Source of the DNA: Bradyrhizobium erythrophlei
GTDB taxonomy: Bacteria; Pseudomonadota; Alphaproteobacteria; Rhizobiales; Xanthobacteraceae
Assembly (NCBI GenBank): GCA_900129675.1
Contig: FSRD01000003.1
Coordinates: 1,054,001 to 1,118,000, forward strand
DNA: 64,000 bases
Reading direction: 5' to 3'
Part shown: positions 16,060-25,565 of the stretch, in pieces
Numbering within the stretch: the stretch's first letter is position 1
How the letters are laid out: each line of letters begins with the position of its first letter
Program-made: the position numbers and the translations under genes
The notes under the pieces: model-generated
Told to the model about the DNA's origin: nothing
The model's input: the letters and a program-made list of their open reading frames with translations, nothing else
Databases searched by the model: none

Positions 16060-19014
16060 GTGCTGATCAAAAGGTCGGAACAGCATCGCCCCCGCGTCAA
16101 ACGCTTTGGCACTCAGACAGGCGAGCCAAGAAACGAACTGGATCGTCGTGCATTTCTAAAACAGTCCGGTCTTGCCGCCGGCGCGCTGGCGGCGCTCGGG
16201 AGCCTCTCTCTTGGCGGCGTGCGCAAGGCGGAGGCCGGTCCTCCGGCTCCACCCGGCGTGACGATCACAACCCGCAAGAACGTCTGCACCCATTGCTCAG
16301 TCGGTTGCTCGGTGATCGCCAAGGTCGCGAATGGCGTGTGGATCGGCCAGGAGCCGGACTACGACAGCCCGATCAATCGCGGATCGCATTGCTGCAAGGG
16401 CGCGGCGGTTCGCGACGACGTGTTGAACCAACGCCGCCTGCGTTACCCGATGAAACTGGTCAATGGCCAGTGGACCCGTCTTTCCTGGGAACAGGCCGTC
16501 GACGAGATCGGCGACAAGCTGTTGGAAATTCGCGCGAAGTCCGGGCCGGACTCGGTTTACTGGCTGGGGTCGGCCAAGTTCACCAACGAAGCCGCCTACC
16601 TCAACCGCAAGCTCGCGGCTTTCTGGGGAACCAATAATTCCGATCATCAGGCGCGTATCTGCCATTCCACCACGGTCACCGGCGTAGCCAATACCTGGGG
16701 CTATGGCGCGATGACGAACAGCTACAACGATATCCGCAACGCCAAGACGATCATGCTGATGGGCGGCAATCCGGCGGAAGCACATCCGGTTTCGCTTCAG
16801 CATATCCTTGAAGGCAAGGAACTCAACCGCGCCAACATGATCGTGGTCGACCCGCGGATGACGCGAACCGCCGCCCACGCGACCGAATATGTCCGCGTGC
16901 GGCCCGGCACTCATATCGCGACGATTTACGGGATGCTCTGGCACATCTTCGAGAATGGTTGGGAGGACAAGGAATTCCTAAACCAGCGCGTCTACGGCGT
17001 CGATGAAATCCGCAAGCAAGTGGCAAAGTGGAACCCCCGCGAGGTTGAACGCGTCACGGGTCTGCCGGAAGCGCAGGTCAAGCACATCGCCGAGGTCTTT
17101 GCCAAGGAAAAGCCCGCGACACTGATCTGGGCGATGGGGCAGACCCAGTTCGCCACCGGCACGGCGAACGTTCGTGCGAGCTGCATCCTGCTTCTCGCCA
17201 CCGGCAATGTGGGACACGCGGGAGGCGGGGCAAATATATTTCGCGGCCACACCAACGTGCAAGGAGCCACCGATCTCGGGCTCGATGTGACGACATTGCC
17301 GCTCTATTACGGTCTTGCCGAAGACGCCTGGCGACATTGGTGTCGGGTGTGGGAAGTGGACTATGAGTGGATGCAGTCCCGCTTTCCGAGCAAGACGCTG
17401 ATGGAAACGCCGGGCATTCCGAGCACCCGCTGGTTCGATGCGACGCTGCTTCCTAGAGATCAGGTCAGCCAGCCTGATACGGTGCAGGCGATGTTCATCA
17501 TGGGACATGGCGTCAATACCATCACGCGCATGCCGGAAGCCAAGCGAGGGATTGAGAAGCTCGAGTTGCTAGTGGTCTCCGATCCGTATCCGACCGCATG
17601 GTCGGTGCTTTCGGAGCGCAAGGATGGAATTTACCTTCTGCCGGCCTGCACCAGCTTCGAGATGGATGGGTCGCGCACTGCGTCGAATCGCTCGCTGCAA
17701 TGGGGTGAGAAAATCGTGGATCCGGTCTTCGAATCCAAGAACGACTACGACACGATGTACATGTTCGCCCGCAAGTTCGGCTTTGCCGACCGGATGTTCA
17801 AGAACATCAAGGTCGAGAGCGGCAAGGTGTCGGCGGAGGATATTCTGCGGGAAATCAATCGCGGCGGCTGGTCGACCGGTTACTGCGGACAATCTCCTGA
17901 ACGGCTCAAAGCCCACATGAAGAACCAGGCCAAGTTCGATCTGGTCACCTTGCGGGCGCCGAAGGACGATCCGGAAGTCGGCGGAGACTATTACGGCCTA
18001 CCGTGGCCGTGCTGGGGAACGCCGGAGTTCAAGCATCCGGGCACGCCGATCCTTTACAACACCAATCTTCCCGTGAAGGAGGGCGGCGGCACCTTCCGCG
18101 CCCGGTTCGGTGTCGAGCGCGTCGTCAAGCGCAAGGTGATGGAGAACGGGCAGGAGGTCGAAAGGGAGGACCACGACAATCTTCTCGCGGAGGGCTCCTA
18201 TTCGGCTGGCTCCGAAATCAAGGATGGATATCCAGAGTTCACGCTGGGCGTGCTCAAAAAGCTCGGCTGGGACAAAGATCTCACGCCGCAGGAAATGGAA
18301 ATCCTCCAGCGCGTGAATTCGGCCAACCCCGACGCCGTGTCCTGGGCGTTGGACCTTTCCGGCGGGATTCAGCGCGTGGCGATCGAGCACGGCTGCTCGC
18401 CCTATGGCAACGCCAAAGCGCGGATGATCGCATGGAATCTGCCCGACCCGATTCCGGTCCATCGCGAACCGATCTATACGCCGCGGCCCGACCTCGTCGC
18501 CGACTATCCCACGCTGCCCGACGCAAGGCAGTTTCGTGTGCCGAATATCGGCTTCACTGTACAGAAATCGGCCGTCGACCGGGACATCGCGAAGCAGTTT
18601 CCATTGATCCTGACATCCGGCCGGCTGGTGGAATATGAAGGCGGCGGTGAGGAGACGCGATCCAACAAGTGGCTCGCGGAGCTGAAGCAGCACATGTATG
18701 TCGAAATCAATCCGGCCGACGCAAGCGAACGCGGCATCAAGGACGGCGGATGGGTCTGGGTGACCGGACCTGAAAGTAACTCAAAAGCCCGCATGCAGGC
18801 GCTCGTGACCGAGCGGGTAGGCAAGGGCGTTGCCTGGATGCCTTACAGTTTTGCCGGCTGGTTCCAGGGCGCCGATCTCCGCGCCAAATATCCGAAAGGC
18901 TGCGATCCGATCGTGCTCGGCGAGAGCGTGAACACGCTCACCACTTATGGCTTTGACCCGGCGACCGGCATGCAGGAGCCAAAAGCAACGCTTTGCCAGA
19001 TAAGGGCAGCATAG
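16060..19014 (+). CDS. fdhA: Formate dehydrogenase catalytic (molybdenum/tungsten) subunit
   Basis: The 984-residue enzyme oxidises formate to CO2 at a bis-molybdopterin guanine dinucleotide centre. It has a Tat signal (DRRAFLKQSGLAAGALAALG at 28-47), so it works in the periplasm. A [4Fe-4S] cluster is bound by the CTHC(S)VGC motif (Cys76, 79, 83) plus a Cys at 111/112. The active-site residue is Cys201 in QARICHSTTV, where E. coli FdnG has selenocysteine. The C-terminal cofactor domain shows LILTSGRLVEYEGGG. It starts with GTG at 16060 after AGGGAGG. Length is near that of FdnG/FdoG. The downstream Fe-S and cytochrome b genes complete the complex. Confidence 0.95.
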   Translation: MLIKRSEQHRPRVKRFGTQTGEPRNELDRRAFLKQSGLAAGALAALGSLSLGGVRKAEAGPPAPPGVTITTRKNVCTHCSVGCSVIAKVANGVWIGQEPDYDSPINRGSHCCKGAAVRDDVLNQRRLRYPMKLVNGQWTRLSWEQAVDEIGDKLLEIRAKSGPDSVYWLGSAKFTNEAAYLNRKLAAFWGTNNSDHQARICHSTTVTGVANTWGYGAMTNSYNDIRNAKTIMLMGGNPAEAHPVSLQHILEGKELNRANMIVVDPRMTRTAAHATEYVRVRPGTHIATIYGMLWHIFENGWEDKEFLNQRVYGVDEIRKQVAKWNPREVERVTGLPEAQVKHIAEVFAKEKPATLIWAMGQTQFATGTANVRASCILLLATGNVGHAGGGANIFRGHTNVQGATDLGLDVTTLPLYYGLAEDAWRHWCRVWEVDYEWMQSRFPSKTLMETPGIPSTRWFDATLLPRDQVSQPDTVQAMFIMGHGVNTITRMPEAKRGIEKLELLVVSDPYPTAWSVLSERKDGIYLLPACTSFEMDGSRTASNRSLQWGEKIVDPVFESKNDYDTMYMFARKFGFADRMFKNIKVESGKVSAEDILREINRGGWSTGYCGQSPERLKAHMKNQAKFDLVTLRAPKDDPEVGGDYYGLPWPCWGTPEFKHPGTPILYNTNLPVKEGGGTFRARFGVERVVKRKVMENGQEVEREDHDNLLAEGSYSAGSEIKDGYPEFTLGVLKKLGWDKDLTPQEMEILQRVNSANPDAVSWALDLSGGIQRVAIEHGCSPYGNAKARMIAWNLPDPIPVHREPIYTPRPDLVADYPTLPDARQFRVPNIGFTVQKSAVDRDIAKQFPLILTSGRLVEYEGGGEETRSNKWLAELKQHMYVEINPADASERGIKDGGWVWVTGPESNSKARMQALVTERVGKGVAWMPYSFAGWFQGADLRAKYPKGCDPIVLGESVNTLTTYGFDPATGMQEPKATLCQIRAA

Positions 19015-19025
19015 AGGAGCAATCG

Positions 19026-19628
19026 ATGGCACGGATGATGTTTCTTTGCGACGCGGACCGCTGCATCGATTGCAACGCCTGCGTCACTGCCTGCAAGAAC
19101 GAGAACGAGGTGCCCTGGGGAATCAACCGTCGGCGCGTCGTGACCATCAATGATGGAAAACCGGGCGAGCGCTCGGTCTCGATGGCCTGCATGCACTGTA
19201 CGGATGCGCCGTGCGCTGCGGTCTGCCCGGTTACCTGCATCTATCCGACTGAAGACGGCATCGTGCTGCATAACAAGGATCTCTGCATCGGTTGCGGCTA
19301 TTGCTTCTACGCCTGTCCATTCGGCGCGCCGCAGTATCCGAAGGTCGGCAATTTTGGTTCGCGCGGCAAGATGGACAAATGCACCTATTGCGCCGGCGGC
19401 GGAGGACCCGAAGCTCCCGGCAGTGCCGAGGAGTTTGCGAAATATGGCTCGAACAGGTTCGGCGAAGGCAAGCTGCCGCTGTGCGCCGAGATGTGCTCCA
19501 CCAAGTCGTTGCTCGCGGGGGATGGCGACGTCATAGCGCAAATCTACAAGGAGCGCGTCTTGAAGCGCGGTTACGGCTCCGGTGCCTGGGGGTGGATGAC
19601 CGCTTATCGCGAGGACATCAAGGTCTAA
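19026..19628 (+). CDS. fdh3B: Formate dehydrogenase iron-sulfur subunit
   Basis: The 200-residue subunit carries four cysteine clusters for [4Fe-4S] centres: CIDCNACVTAC (13-23), CMHCTDAPCAAVCP (about 55-68), CIGCGYCFYACPFG (about 87-100) and CTYC with a distal CAEMC (about 120 and 160). It relays electrons from the catalytic subunit to the cytochrome b subunit. Unlike E. coli FdnH/FdoH it is short and has no C-terminal membrane helix, as in FDH3-type beta subunits. The ATG at 19026 follows AGAGGAGC, 11 bases after the catalytic subunit stop. Confidence 0.92.
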   Translation: MARMMFLCDADRCIDCNACVTACKNENEVPWGINRRRVVTINDGKPGERSVSMACMHCTDAPCAAVCPVTCIYPTEDGIVLHNKDLCIGCGYCFYACPFGAPQYPKVGNFGSRGKMDKCTYCAGGGGPEAPGSAEEFAKYGSNRFGEGKLPLCAEMCSTKSLLAGDGDVIAQIYKERVLKRGYGSGAWGWMTAYREDIKV

Positions 19629-19682
19629 GTCGTAGCTTTGGCCGACGCCGGCCTGGATGTGTCAGGCGAAAGGTTGACTGTC

Positions 19683-20687
19683 ATGACGCGTTTTGTAGGC
19701 ATTCGTCTCTTCGTTGTCAGCATGGCGCTGCTGATCATTGCCGCGGTCGTTCCGGCACAAGCCGAGAAGCTTGGCCCGGATGGCGCCCCCAATCCGACAG
19801 CGAGCGTCATCGATCAAGGAACGCTGTTAAAGCAGGCGCCCCGCATCGAAGGGCGCATCGACATTCCGGACCTGAAGGCCAGCGTGCTGGAGCAGCCGGT
19901 TGGGCGAACATGGGATTATTTCCACGAGGTCCTGCTGCATTGGGGCGCCGCAGTCGTGATCGCCGGTACAATCCTGCTCTTGGGCCTGGCTTATTTGATC
20001 ATAGGACGAGTCCGAATTGCGGCAGGGCGTTCCGGACATAAAATCCTTCGCTTCAAGGCGTTTGAACGCTTTTCGCATTGGCTGACGGCGATATCCTTCG
20101 TCGTTCTCGGCCTTACCGGCCTGAACATCACATTCGGCAAGATCGTGCTCTTGCCACTCGTCGGTCCGGATACCTTTTCTGACATCGCTCAGGCTGCAAA
20201 GTATGTGCACAACTTCACCAGCTTCTCCTTCGTGGCTGGCCTCGTCCTGATCTCGGTCATCTTCTTCAAGGACAATTTTCCGGCCAAGGTGGACATCGAC
20301 TGGCTCAAGCAAGGCGGTGGTTTTATCCGGAATAAGCATGCGCCTGCCGGACGCTTTAACCTCGGCGAGAAGCTTGTCTTCTGGTTTTCGCTGGCGGCTG
20401 GAGTGGCAGTGTCTGCATCGGGCTTCCTTCTGCTGTTTCCCTTCTACGGAACGGACATTCCGGAGATGCAGCTCGCGCAGGTCGTACATGCAGTCGTGGC
20501 CATCTTGTTCATCGCCCTGATCCTGGCGCACATCTATATCGGTACGCTCGGCATGGAGGGTGCGTTCGAGGCCATGGCGACTGGCGAAGTCGATCTCAAC
20601 TGGGCGAAAGAGCATCATGATCTCTGGCTCGCCCGACAGCTGAAAGAAGACCACCGCGACGAGCCTGCGGCGACGCCTGCAGAATGA
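19683..20687 (+). CDS. Formate dehydrogenase cytochrome b subunit (gamma)
   Basis: The 334-residue inner-membrane subunit takes electrons from the Fe-S subunit and reduces quinone. An N-terminal signal-like helix (FVVSMALLIIAAVVPAQAE) and a periplasmic stretch precede four transmembrane segments. Histidines suited to heme b are in FERFSHWLTAISF, KYVHNFTSF, VVHAVVAILF and LAHIYIGTLGMEGAFEAM; the last phrase is a strong signature of NrfD-unrelated FdnI/FdoI-type gamma subunits. I chose the ATG at 19683, 54 bp after the beta subunit; an upstream TTG at 19638 is possible. Confidence 0.9.
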   Translation: MTRFVGIRLFVVSMALLIIAAVVPAQAEKLGPDGAPNPTASVIDQGTLLKQAPRIEGRIDIPDLKASVLEQPVGRTWDYFHEVLLHWGAAVVIAGTILLLGLAYLIIGRVRIAAGRSGHKILRFKAFERFSHWLTAISFVVLGLTGLNITFGKIVLLPLVGPDTFSDIAQAAKYVHNFTSFSFVAGLVLISVIFFKDNFPAKVDIDWLKQGGGFIRNKHAPAGRFNLGEKLVFWFSLAAGVAVSASGFLLLFPFYGTDIPEMQLAQVVHAVVAILFIALILAHIYIGTLGMEGAFEAMATGEVDLNWAKEHHDLWLARQLKEDHRDEPAATPAE

Positions 20688-20789
20688 ATGTCAGCCGGGC
20701 AGTTCGTTAGTGCCCTGTCGGAGCAGGATCCCTGACGCGCGGTTCTGCAGGAACAGTGATGAAAGAGCCAAATCCGGCAAGAAGAGATT
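20688..20789 (+). promoter_or_regulatory. 102-bp gap inside the formate locus
   Basis: This is the only sizeable gap in the block from 15848 to 25509 other than the Tat-peptide spacing. It contains GGCAGTTCGTTAGTGCCC, a possible weak hairpin (GGCA / TGCC) at about 20698-20716, which could reduce read-through after the structural genes or give a new start for the accessory genes. Confidence 0.25.
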
Positions 20790-22814
20790 GTGAGCGCGAT
20801 GACTGATTCCGGGCGTATCTTGATCTGCTCGTGTGACGGCACGATGCCCCTCGGCACCGAGGCGATCCGTTGCGGCTGCAATGGCGAACCGATCACTGCG
20901 ACCCAGCTCTGCGGTGCCGAACTCGATCGTTTCCGCTCCATCGCGGCACAAGACGGGCCTGTCACGGTCGCGTGCACCCAGGAATCGGTGCTGTTTTCCG
21001 ACATTGCCGCGCAAGCCGGACGCGTGGATCCGATCCAGTTTGCCAATATCCGCGAGACCGCCGGATGGTCCAGCGACGGAGCGCAGGCGGGGGCGAAAAT
21101 GGCGGCGCTGCTTGCGGCAGCGGCCGAGCCGGCGCCAGATGTGCCGATGGTCAAATTGGAAAGCGGGGGCGTTATCCTGATCTGCGGCCGCGACGAGGCG
21201 GCTCTTGAGGCCGGCAACCTGCTTAAGGATCATCTCGACGTCACGGTCCTGATCGAGCCGCCGGCCACGATCGCGCCACCGCGCACGACCAGCTTTCCAG
21301 TGGCGAAAGGGAAAGTCGGAACGGCGACGGGTCATCTCGGCGCGTTCGCGGTCACGATCAATGAATTCGCGCAGCCAAGGCCGTCCTCGCGCAACGCATT
21401 GGAGTTCGAGGGATCACGCAACGGCGCACGCTCGAACTGCGATATCATCCTGGATCTAACCGGTGGCACGGCATTTTTCCCGGCAAGCGATTTGCGCGAC
21501 GGCTATTTGCGCGCCGATCCCGGAAGTCCCGCAGCAACGCTGCAAGCCGTCCTCAAGGCACGCGACCTCGTCGGCACTTTCGAGAAGCCGCGGTACGTCA
21601 CCTTCGATGCGAATCTTTGCGCCCACTCACGTTCCGGAGTGACCGGTTGCACACGCTGTCTTGATTTATGTCCCGCCGGTGCGATAGCACCGGCCGGCGA
21701 TTCCGTCGCGATCGACCCGAACATTTGCGCTGGCTGCGGCCAATGCGCGGCCGCCTGCCCGACCGGCGCGGCGGCCTATGCACTGCCTTCGGCAGATGCA
21801 CTGATGCGGAAGCTGCGCGCGATGCTCGTGGCCTACCGCAAGGCTGGCGGCGAACAGGCTGTCGTGCTGGTGCATGATGAGCCTCACGGCGCACCGCTGA
21901 TCGATGCATTGGCGCGGTTCGGTGACGGGCTGCCGGCGCATGTGCTGCCGTTCGTCGTCAACGAGATCACACAGGTCGGCTTGGAAAGCATCGCAGCCGC
22001 GTTCGCCTATGGCGCATCCGCGCTGCGGTTCCTGCTTCGGGACAAGCCGCGTCATGATGTTTCCGGGTTGCGGCGGACGATGGCGCTGGCCGATCCGATA
22101 CTGTCAGGGCTCGGGTTCGGGCCTGACCGGATCGCGGCGGTCGAAACCGATGACCCGGATGCGCTCATTGCGGCATTGCGCGCGATTCCGCTTATGCCGT
22201 CGGCGCCACGTCCGGCAAGCTTCCGGGCGATGGGAAGAAAAAAGGACGTGCTGCGCTCTGCACTCGGCGAGCTGCATCGGGCTGCCCCTGCGCCCGCAGA
22301 TATTATCGCATTGCCTGCTGGGGCGCCGTTTGGTGCGGTGGAGATCGAGGCCGGCGGCTGCACATTATGTCTGTCTTGCGTGTCGGCCTGCCCTACGGGC
22401 GCTTTGCGCGACGATCCGGAGCGGCCTTTGCTGCGGTTCATCGAAGACGCCTGCGTGCAGTGTGGGTTATGCCAGGCCACGTGCCCGGAGAAGGTGATTA
22501 CGCTCAAGCCCCAGATAGACTTCCGCGCGGCCAGGGCGCCCGCCGTAGTCCTCAAGGAGGAAGAGCCGTTTTGCTGCATCCGCTGCGACAAGCCGTTCGG
22601 TGTGCGAAGCACGATCGATCGCGTGCTGGCGAAACTCGGAAGCAAGCACTGGATGTATCCCGGCTCATCCAAGCGCCTTGACATCATCAAGATGTGCGAA
22701 AACTGTCGCGTTGCGTTTGTCGCAGAGGAGAACTTCGCACCTTACCGAACGCCGTCTCAGGCCGTGCGCACCACTGACGACTATCTTCGCGAGCGCGGGA
22801 GAACCGAAGGGTGA
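20790..22814 (+). CDS. Polyferredoxin of the formate dehydrogenase locus
   Basis: The 674-residue protein has at least two pairs of [4Fe-4S] motifs: CTRCLDLCPAG and CAGCGQCAAACPTG at about 290-325, and CTLCLSCVSACPTG and CVQCGLCQATCPEK at about 525-570. Extra cysteine pairs follow (CCIRC near 595 and CENC near 635), and the N-terminus has ICSCDGTMPL and CGCN, so a further cluster or zinc site is possible. No membrane segment or signal is seen, so it should be cytoplasmic. It starts with GTG at 20790. Homologues sit with formate dehydrogenase genes in many proteobacteria. It could feed electrons into assembly or couple formate oxidation to a cytoplasmic acceptor; the role is unproven. Confidence 0.85.
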   Translation: MSAMTDSGRILICSCDGTMPLGTEAIRCGCNGEPITATQLCGAELDRFRSIAAQDGPVTVACTQESVLFSDIAAQAGRVDPIQFANIRETAGWSSDGAQAGAKMAALLAAAAEPAPDVPMVKLESGGVILICGRDEAALEAGNLLKDHLDVTVLIEPPATIAPPRTTSFPVAKGKVGTATGHLGAFAVTINEFAQPRPSSRNALEFEGSRNGARSNCDIILDLTGGTAFFPASDLRDGYLRADPGSPAATLQAVLKARDLVGTFEKPRYVTFDANLCAHSRSGVTGCTRCLDLCPAGAIAPAGDSVAIDPNICAGCGQCAAACPTGAAAYALPSADALMRKLRAMLVAYRKAGGEQAVVLVHDEPHGAPLIDALARFGDGLPAHVLPFVVNEITQVGLESIAAAFAYGASALRFLLRDKPRHDVSGLRRTMALADPILSGLGFGPDRIAAVETDDPDALIAALRAIPLMPSAPRPASFRAMGRKKDVLRSALGELHRAAPAPADIIALPAGAPFGAVEIEAGGCTLCLSCVSACPTGALRDDPERPLLRFIEDACVQCGLCQATCPEKVITLKPQIDFRAARAPAVVLKEEEPFCCIRCDKPFGVRSTIDRVLAKLGSKHWMYPGSSKRLDIIKMCENCRVAFVAEENFAPYRTPSQAVRTTDDYLRERGRTEG

Positions 22815-23353
22815 AGCTATTGCGTACCATCCAGCTCGATGCGTCGGATTCGTTTGTTTTTGAAAAGCCGGCAGAGCCCGGTGAGTGGGCGGTATCGGGC
22901 GCTTTCGCATTCGCCCGTGACGAGCCGGCGAACTTGCGTGGCAAGGCACGTAGCGCGTTTCGCGCTGGCTTTTTGGGATTGGCCTCGCTTGGGCGTTCGA
23001 CGCTGGTACAGATTGTCGAGGCGAGTGAGGCTGATCGCGGAGCAGTCATGGACATGCTCGCGGCGCAACTCGTTGCGCACTCCGGCGCCCCGGATGTTTA
23101 CGCCGCCCGGCCGGCGGCAGAGGAGGAAATCGACTTCGCGGCTTCGCTCTGCGTTCATCCGGCGGGCGCGGTTGTCGCCGTGACGCGCAGCTACGAGGGG
23201 GGAGCAATCCGAGAGACATTCCGCGCGCTGCGTCCGCGCGAAGGGACAGGGCGGCATGCCCGGGCCTTCGAGTTCCTGGAAGTCGTCGGCGAAGAAGATG
23301 CGCCGGATGAATACCTTGATCTTGCCGGGCTCGGGAAGGGAGCAGGCGAGTGA
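22811..23353 (+). CDS. DUF6505 family protein of the formate locus
   Basis: The 180-residue soluble protein starts MKLLRTIQLDASDSFVFEKP and has the block GEWAVSGAFAF then ARSAFRAGFLG, a pattern I associate with DUF6505 proteins found next to formate dehydrogenase. There is no signal, metal motif or membrane segment. It overlaps the polyferredoxin stop by 4 bp (GTGA) and its own stop overlaps the next gene, so it is translated as part of the accessory operon. Function is unknown; a role in making or inserting the cofactor is a guess. Confidence 0.7.
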   Translation: MKLLRTIQLDASDSFVFEKPAEPGEWAVSGAFAFARDEPANLRGKARSAFRAGFLGLASLGRSTLVQIVEASEADRGAVMDMLAAQLVAHSGAPDVYAARPAAEEEIDFAASLCVHPAGAVVAVTRSYEGGAIRETFRALRPREGTGRHARAFEFLEVVGEEDAPDEYLDLAGLGKGAGE

Positions 23354-24363
23354 GTGGATGGCGCGACTTCTGGCTCTCTTGCGGGCATCATCTGCTCGAT
23401 CGCGACGCCACAGGCAAGTTGCTTGTCACTGATGAATTTTTGAAGGCCTATCTCGCGCGCCCTGAACTGATGCCACCGCCAGAAGCGTGCTCGGCAGAGC
23501 GAGGATTGCACAGCGCGTTGTTGCTCGATCCGCGGCAGCCGATCGCTGCCTCGCGAGTGGCCGCGATCGCCGATGCGGACACACGCGAAAACTGGCAGAC
23601 GATGATCGCCTGGCGCGATCATCTGGTGAGGCATTGCAGCCTGGAGGCTGCCTATCTCGAAATCGTCCGGCGCAACATCAAGTTTCCCCACATCCTAATC
23701 TGCCAATTGGTGCAAGCGATCCTGCGCAACGCATTGGACGATTGCGGCGACGTTTTCATGTTGCGGGCCGCGGAGATGTTCTTCCGTCCGCAGAGGCTAG
23801 TGCTCCAGGAAGCTTCGATCGTCGCGATCGATGAAGAGACTGACCCGTCGCCCGGCTTGCATTCTCCATCGCCGCTCTTGACGTTGCTCGGATTGTTGCC
23901 CACCGCCGAAATCGACCTGCTTAGCGATTCCACCGCAGAAAGCTATTGGGAGCGCAGCGATCGCTTTGACATGGCGCTCGATCTGACGACCGGCCGGCGC
24001 GGTTTGATCGCTCTCGGCGATGTGGTCGCGCGCTGGCTCTCCCATTTGCTTGCGATCAACGTCGTGGTCGAGCCACTGGCAGAACTGCAGAGCGTGTCAT
24101 TTAGCTGGTATATCGGGCTGAGCGCCGACGCCACACGCATCGGCGATGCTATTTGGAATGGCGACGATCTCGATGATGGGGCGCGGACTCAACTGGTGAG
24201 CCTGTTCCGGCTGACGTTCGAAGACCCGGCCGATGCGATCGAAAATGTCCGAGGTGAGCCGTTGTATCTGCTGCTAGCGATGAACGGGGACGGGGTGTTA
24301 CGGCTGAAGCCGCAAAATCTGATAGCCGGCTTGCCCATCCGCCAAGTGGAGGCAGTCAATTGA
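23350..24363 (+). CDS. DUF6352 family protein of the formate locus
   Basis: The 337-residue soluble protein starts MSGWRDFWLSCGHHLLDRD, contains LLVTDEFLKAYLARPEL and ends with DPADAIENVRGEPLYLLLAM. These blocks match DUF6352, a family that accompanies respiratory formate dehydrogenase in alphaproteobacteria. A CGHH motif at about 11-14 is the only obvious metal-binding candidate. It overlaps its neighbours on both sides by 4 bp. No biochemical role is known to me. Confidence 0.7.
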   Translation: MSGWRDFWLSCGHHLLDRDATGKLLVTDEFLKAYLARPELMPPPEACSAERGLHSALLLDPRQPIAASRVAAIADADTRENWQTMIAWRDHLVRHCSLEAAYLEIVRRNIKFPHILICQLVQAILRNALDDCGDVFMLRAAEMFFRPQRLVLQEASIVAIDEETDPSPGLHSPSPLLTLLGLLPTAEIDLLSDSTAESYWERSDRFDMALDLTTGRRGLIALGDVVARWLSHLLAINVVVEPLAELQSVSFSWYIGLSADATRIGDAIWNGDDLDDGARTQLVSLFRLTFEDPADAIENVRGEPLYLLLAMNGDGVLRLKPQNLIAGLPIRQVEAVN

Positions 24364-24860
24364 GAACGACAGCTCTCGCGCGCATTGCACTGGGTGTGAT
24401 GGTCGAGCGGCGCAGGGCCAGGAGCGCCTGGGCCGATTTTCTGTGGCGGCCGGTTTCGGTGTTTACCGGAAGTCCGTCGGCTGCGCCTTGGACGCCGCTC
24501 GGCATCGAGGCGGAAACAACCTTGTTCTACGCCGGCGAGGCCACAGTCGAACTGCATCGCACCGAGACGTCCAGCTATCGCGACAATCTCGCATCGGGCG
24601 CGCCTGCGCTGTGGATCGTTCTGCGTCCAACAGCTTCCGAGCCCCCATACGAACTGGTAGCTGTCACAGCAGATCCGTCAGAGGGCGAAGGATTTACTGA
24701 CGCCGGCAACAATCTGGTTGAACAAGTGCCCATGCCGCCCGACATCGCCGAAATGGTCGGCCAATTTATCGCCCAACATCATATCGACCGTCCCTTTGTC
24801 AAGCGCCAGCGCGATGGACAAACGCGTCCGGATCGGAAAGAGAGAACGAGTTGTGACTGA
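24360..24860 (+). CDS. DUF3305 family protein
   Basis: The 166-residue protein begins RIALGVMVERRRARSAWADF and has WRPVSVF and LWIVLRP blocks, followed by AVTADPSEGEGFTDAGNNLVEQVPMP, the pattern of DUF3305. Members are encoded beside formate dehydrogenase with DUF3306, as here. No signal or membrane helix is visible. It overlaps the gene before it by 4 bp and the DUF3306 gene after it by 8 bp. The role is unknown. Confidence 0.8.
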   Translation: MRTTALARIALGVMVERRRARSAWADFLWRPVSVFTGSPSAAPWTPLGIEAETTLFYAGEATVELHRTETSSYRDNLASGAPALWIVLRPTASEPPYELVAVTADPSEGEGFTDAGNNLVEQVPMPPDIAEMVGQFIAQHHIDRPFVKRQRDGQTRPDRKERTSCD

Positions 24861-25509
24861 TAGAGCCAACGCCTTCGCGCGCTGGGTGCGATTGAAGCAC
24901 GAGGCGAAAGCAACAGCGCAGCAAGCAGAAGCCGTTTCGACACGCGCTGAAGCGGCGGCCGAGCAGCCAGGAATCAACGCGGCGATGCAGGAGCCGTTTG
25001 ATTCGGCGAGCTTGCCATCGATTGACTCTATTACAGCCGATACGGATATCGTCGCATTTCTGAAATCCGACGTTCCGACTGAGTTGACGCGTGCCGCATT
25101 GCGCCGGGCCTGGACAAGCGATCCGGCCATTCGCGATTTCATCGGCATCGCGGAAAACCAGTGGGATTTCAATGACCCGAATGGGATGGCCGGATTTGGA
25201 CGGCTGGACGCAAGTGAAAGCGGAGTCACATTTCTCGCGCAACTCTCAAGCACACCGGGGGAGATGCCGGATCTGCTCGCGGAAGGGGCGACACCAGTCC
25301 AGCGTTTCGCCTCGAACGCAGTTTGTTCCGAACAGTCCAAGGCCGATCAGCAGGGGCAGATTGACGCCCGTCAATCGCCTTCCACCGATAGCATCATTTC
25401 GTCATGCGCCGTGGCCGAAGCAGGTGTTGCGACGAAGGCTGCGCCTGTCATTGCAGAATACGATGCGCGCTGCGGTCGTCGCAGTCATGGGAGCGCCTTG
25501 CCAAAGTAG
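24853..25509 (+). CDS. DUF3306 family protein
   Basis: The 218-residue protein starts at a GTG (24853) inside the end of the DUF3305 gene. It reads RANAFARWVRLKHEAK, an alanine-rich linker, then LPSIDSITADTDIVAFL and LTRAALRRAWTSDPAIRDFIGIAENQWDFNDP, the conserved DUF3306 core. The C-terminal third is low in motifs. DUF3305 and DUF3306 occur as a pair in formate loci, which supports the call. Function is unknown; the predicted helix-rich core could be a protein-binding module. Confidence 0.8.
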   Translation: MTDRANAFARWVRLKHEAKATAQQAEAVSTRAEAAAEQPGINAAMQEPFDSASLPSIDSITADTDIVAFLKSDVPTELTRAALRRAWTSDPAIRDFIGIAENQWDFNDPNGMAGFGRLDASESGVTFLAQLSSTPGEMPDLLAEGATPVQRFASNAVCSEQSKADQQGQIDARQSPSTDSIISSCAVAEAGVATKAAPVIAEYDARCGRRSHGSALPK

Positions 25510-25565
25510 AGCCGGGCATTACTGCTGTCGGCGACCGCCACATTTTTGTACGTCGAGCTAGGAAC

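Noticed and set aside
16060..16700. Selenocysteine in the formate dehydrogenase
   Set aside because: The active-site position has a cysteine codon (Cys201 in QARICHSTTV), and no in-frame TGA occurs there.
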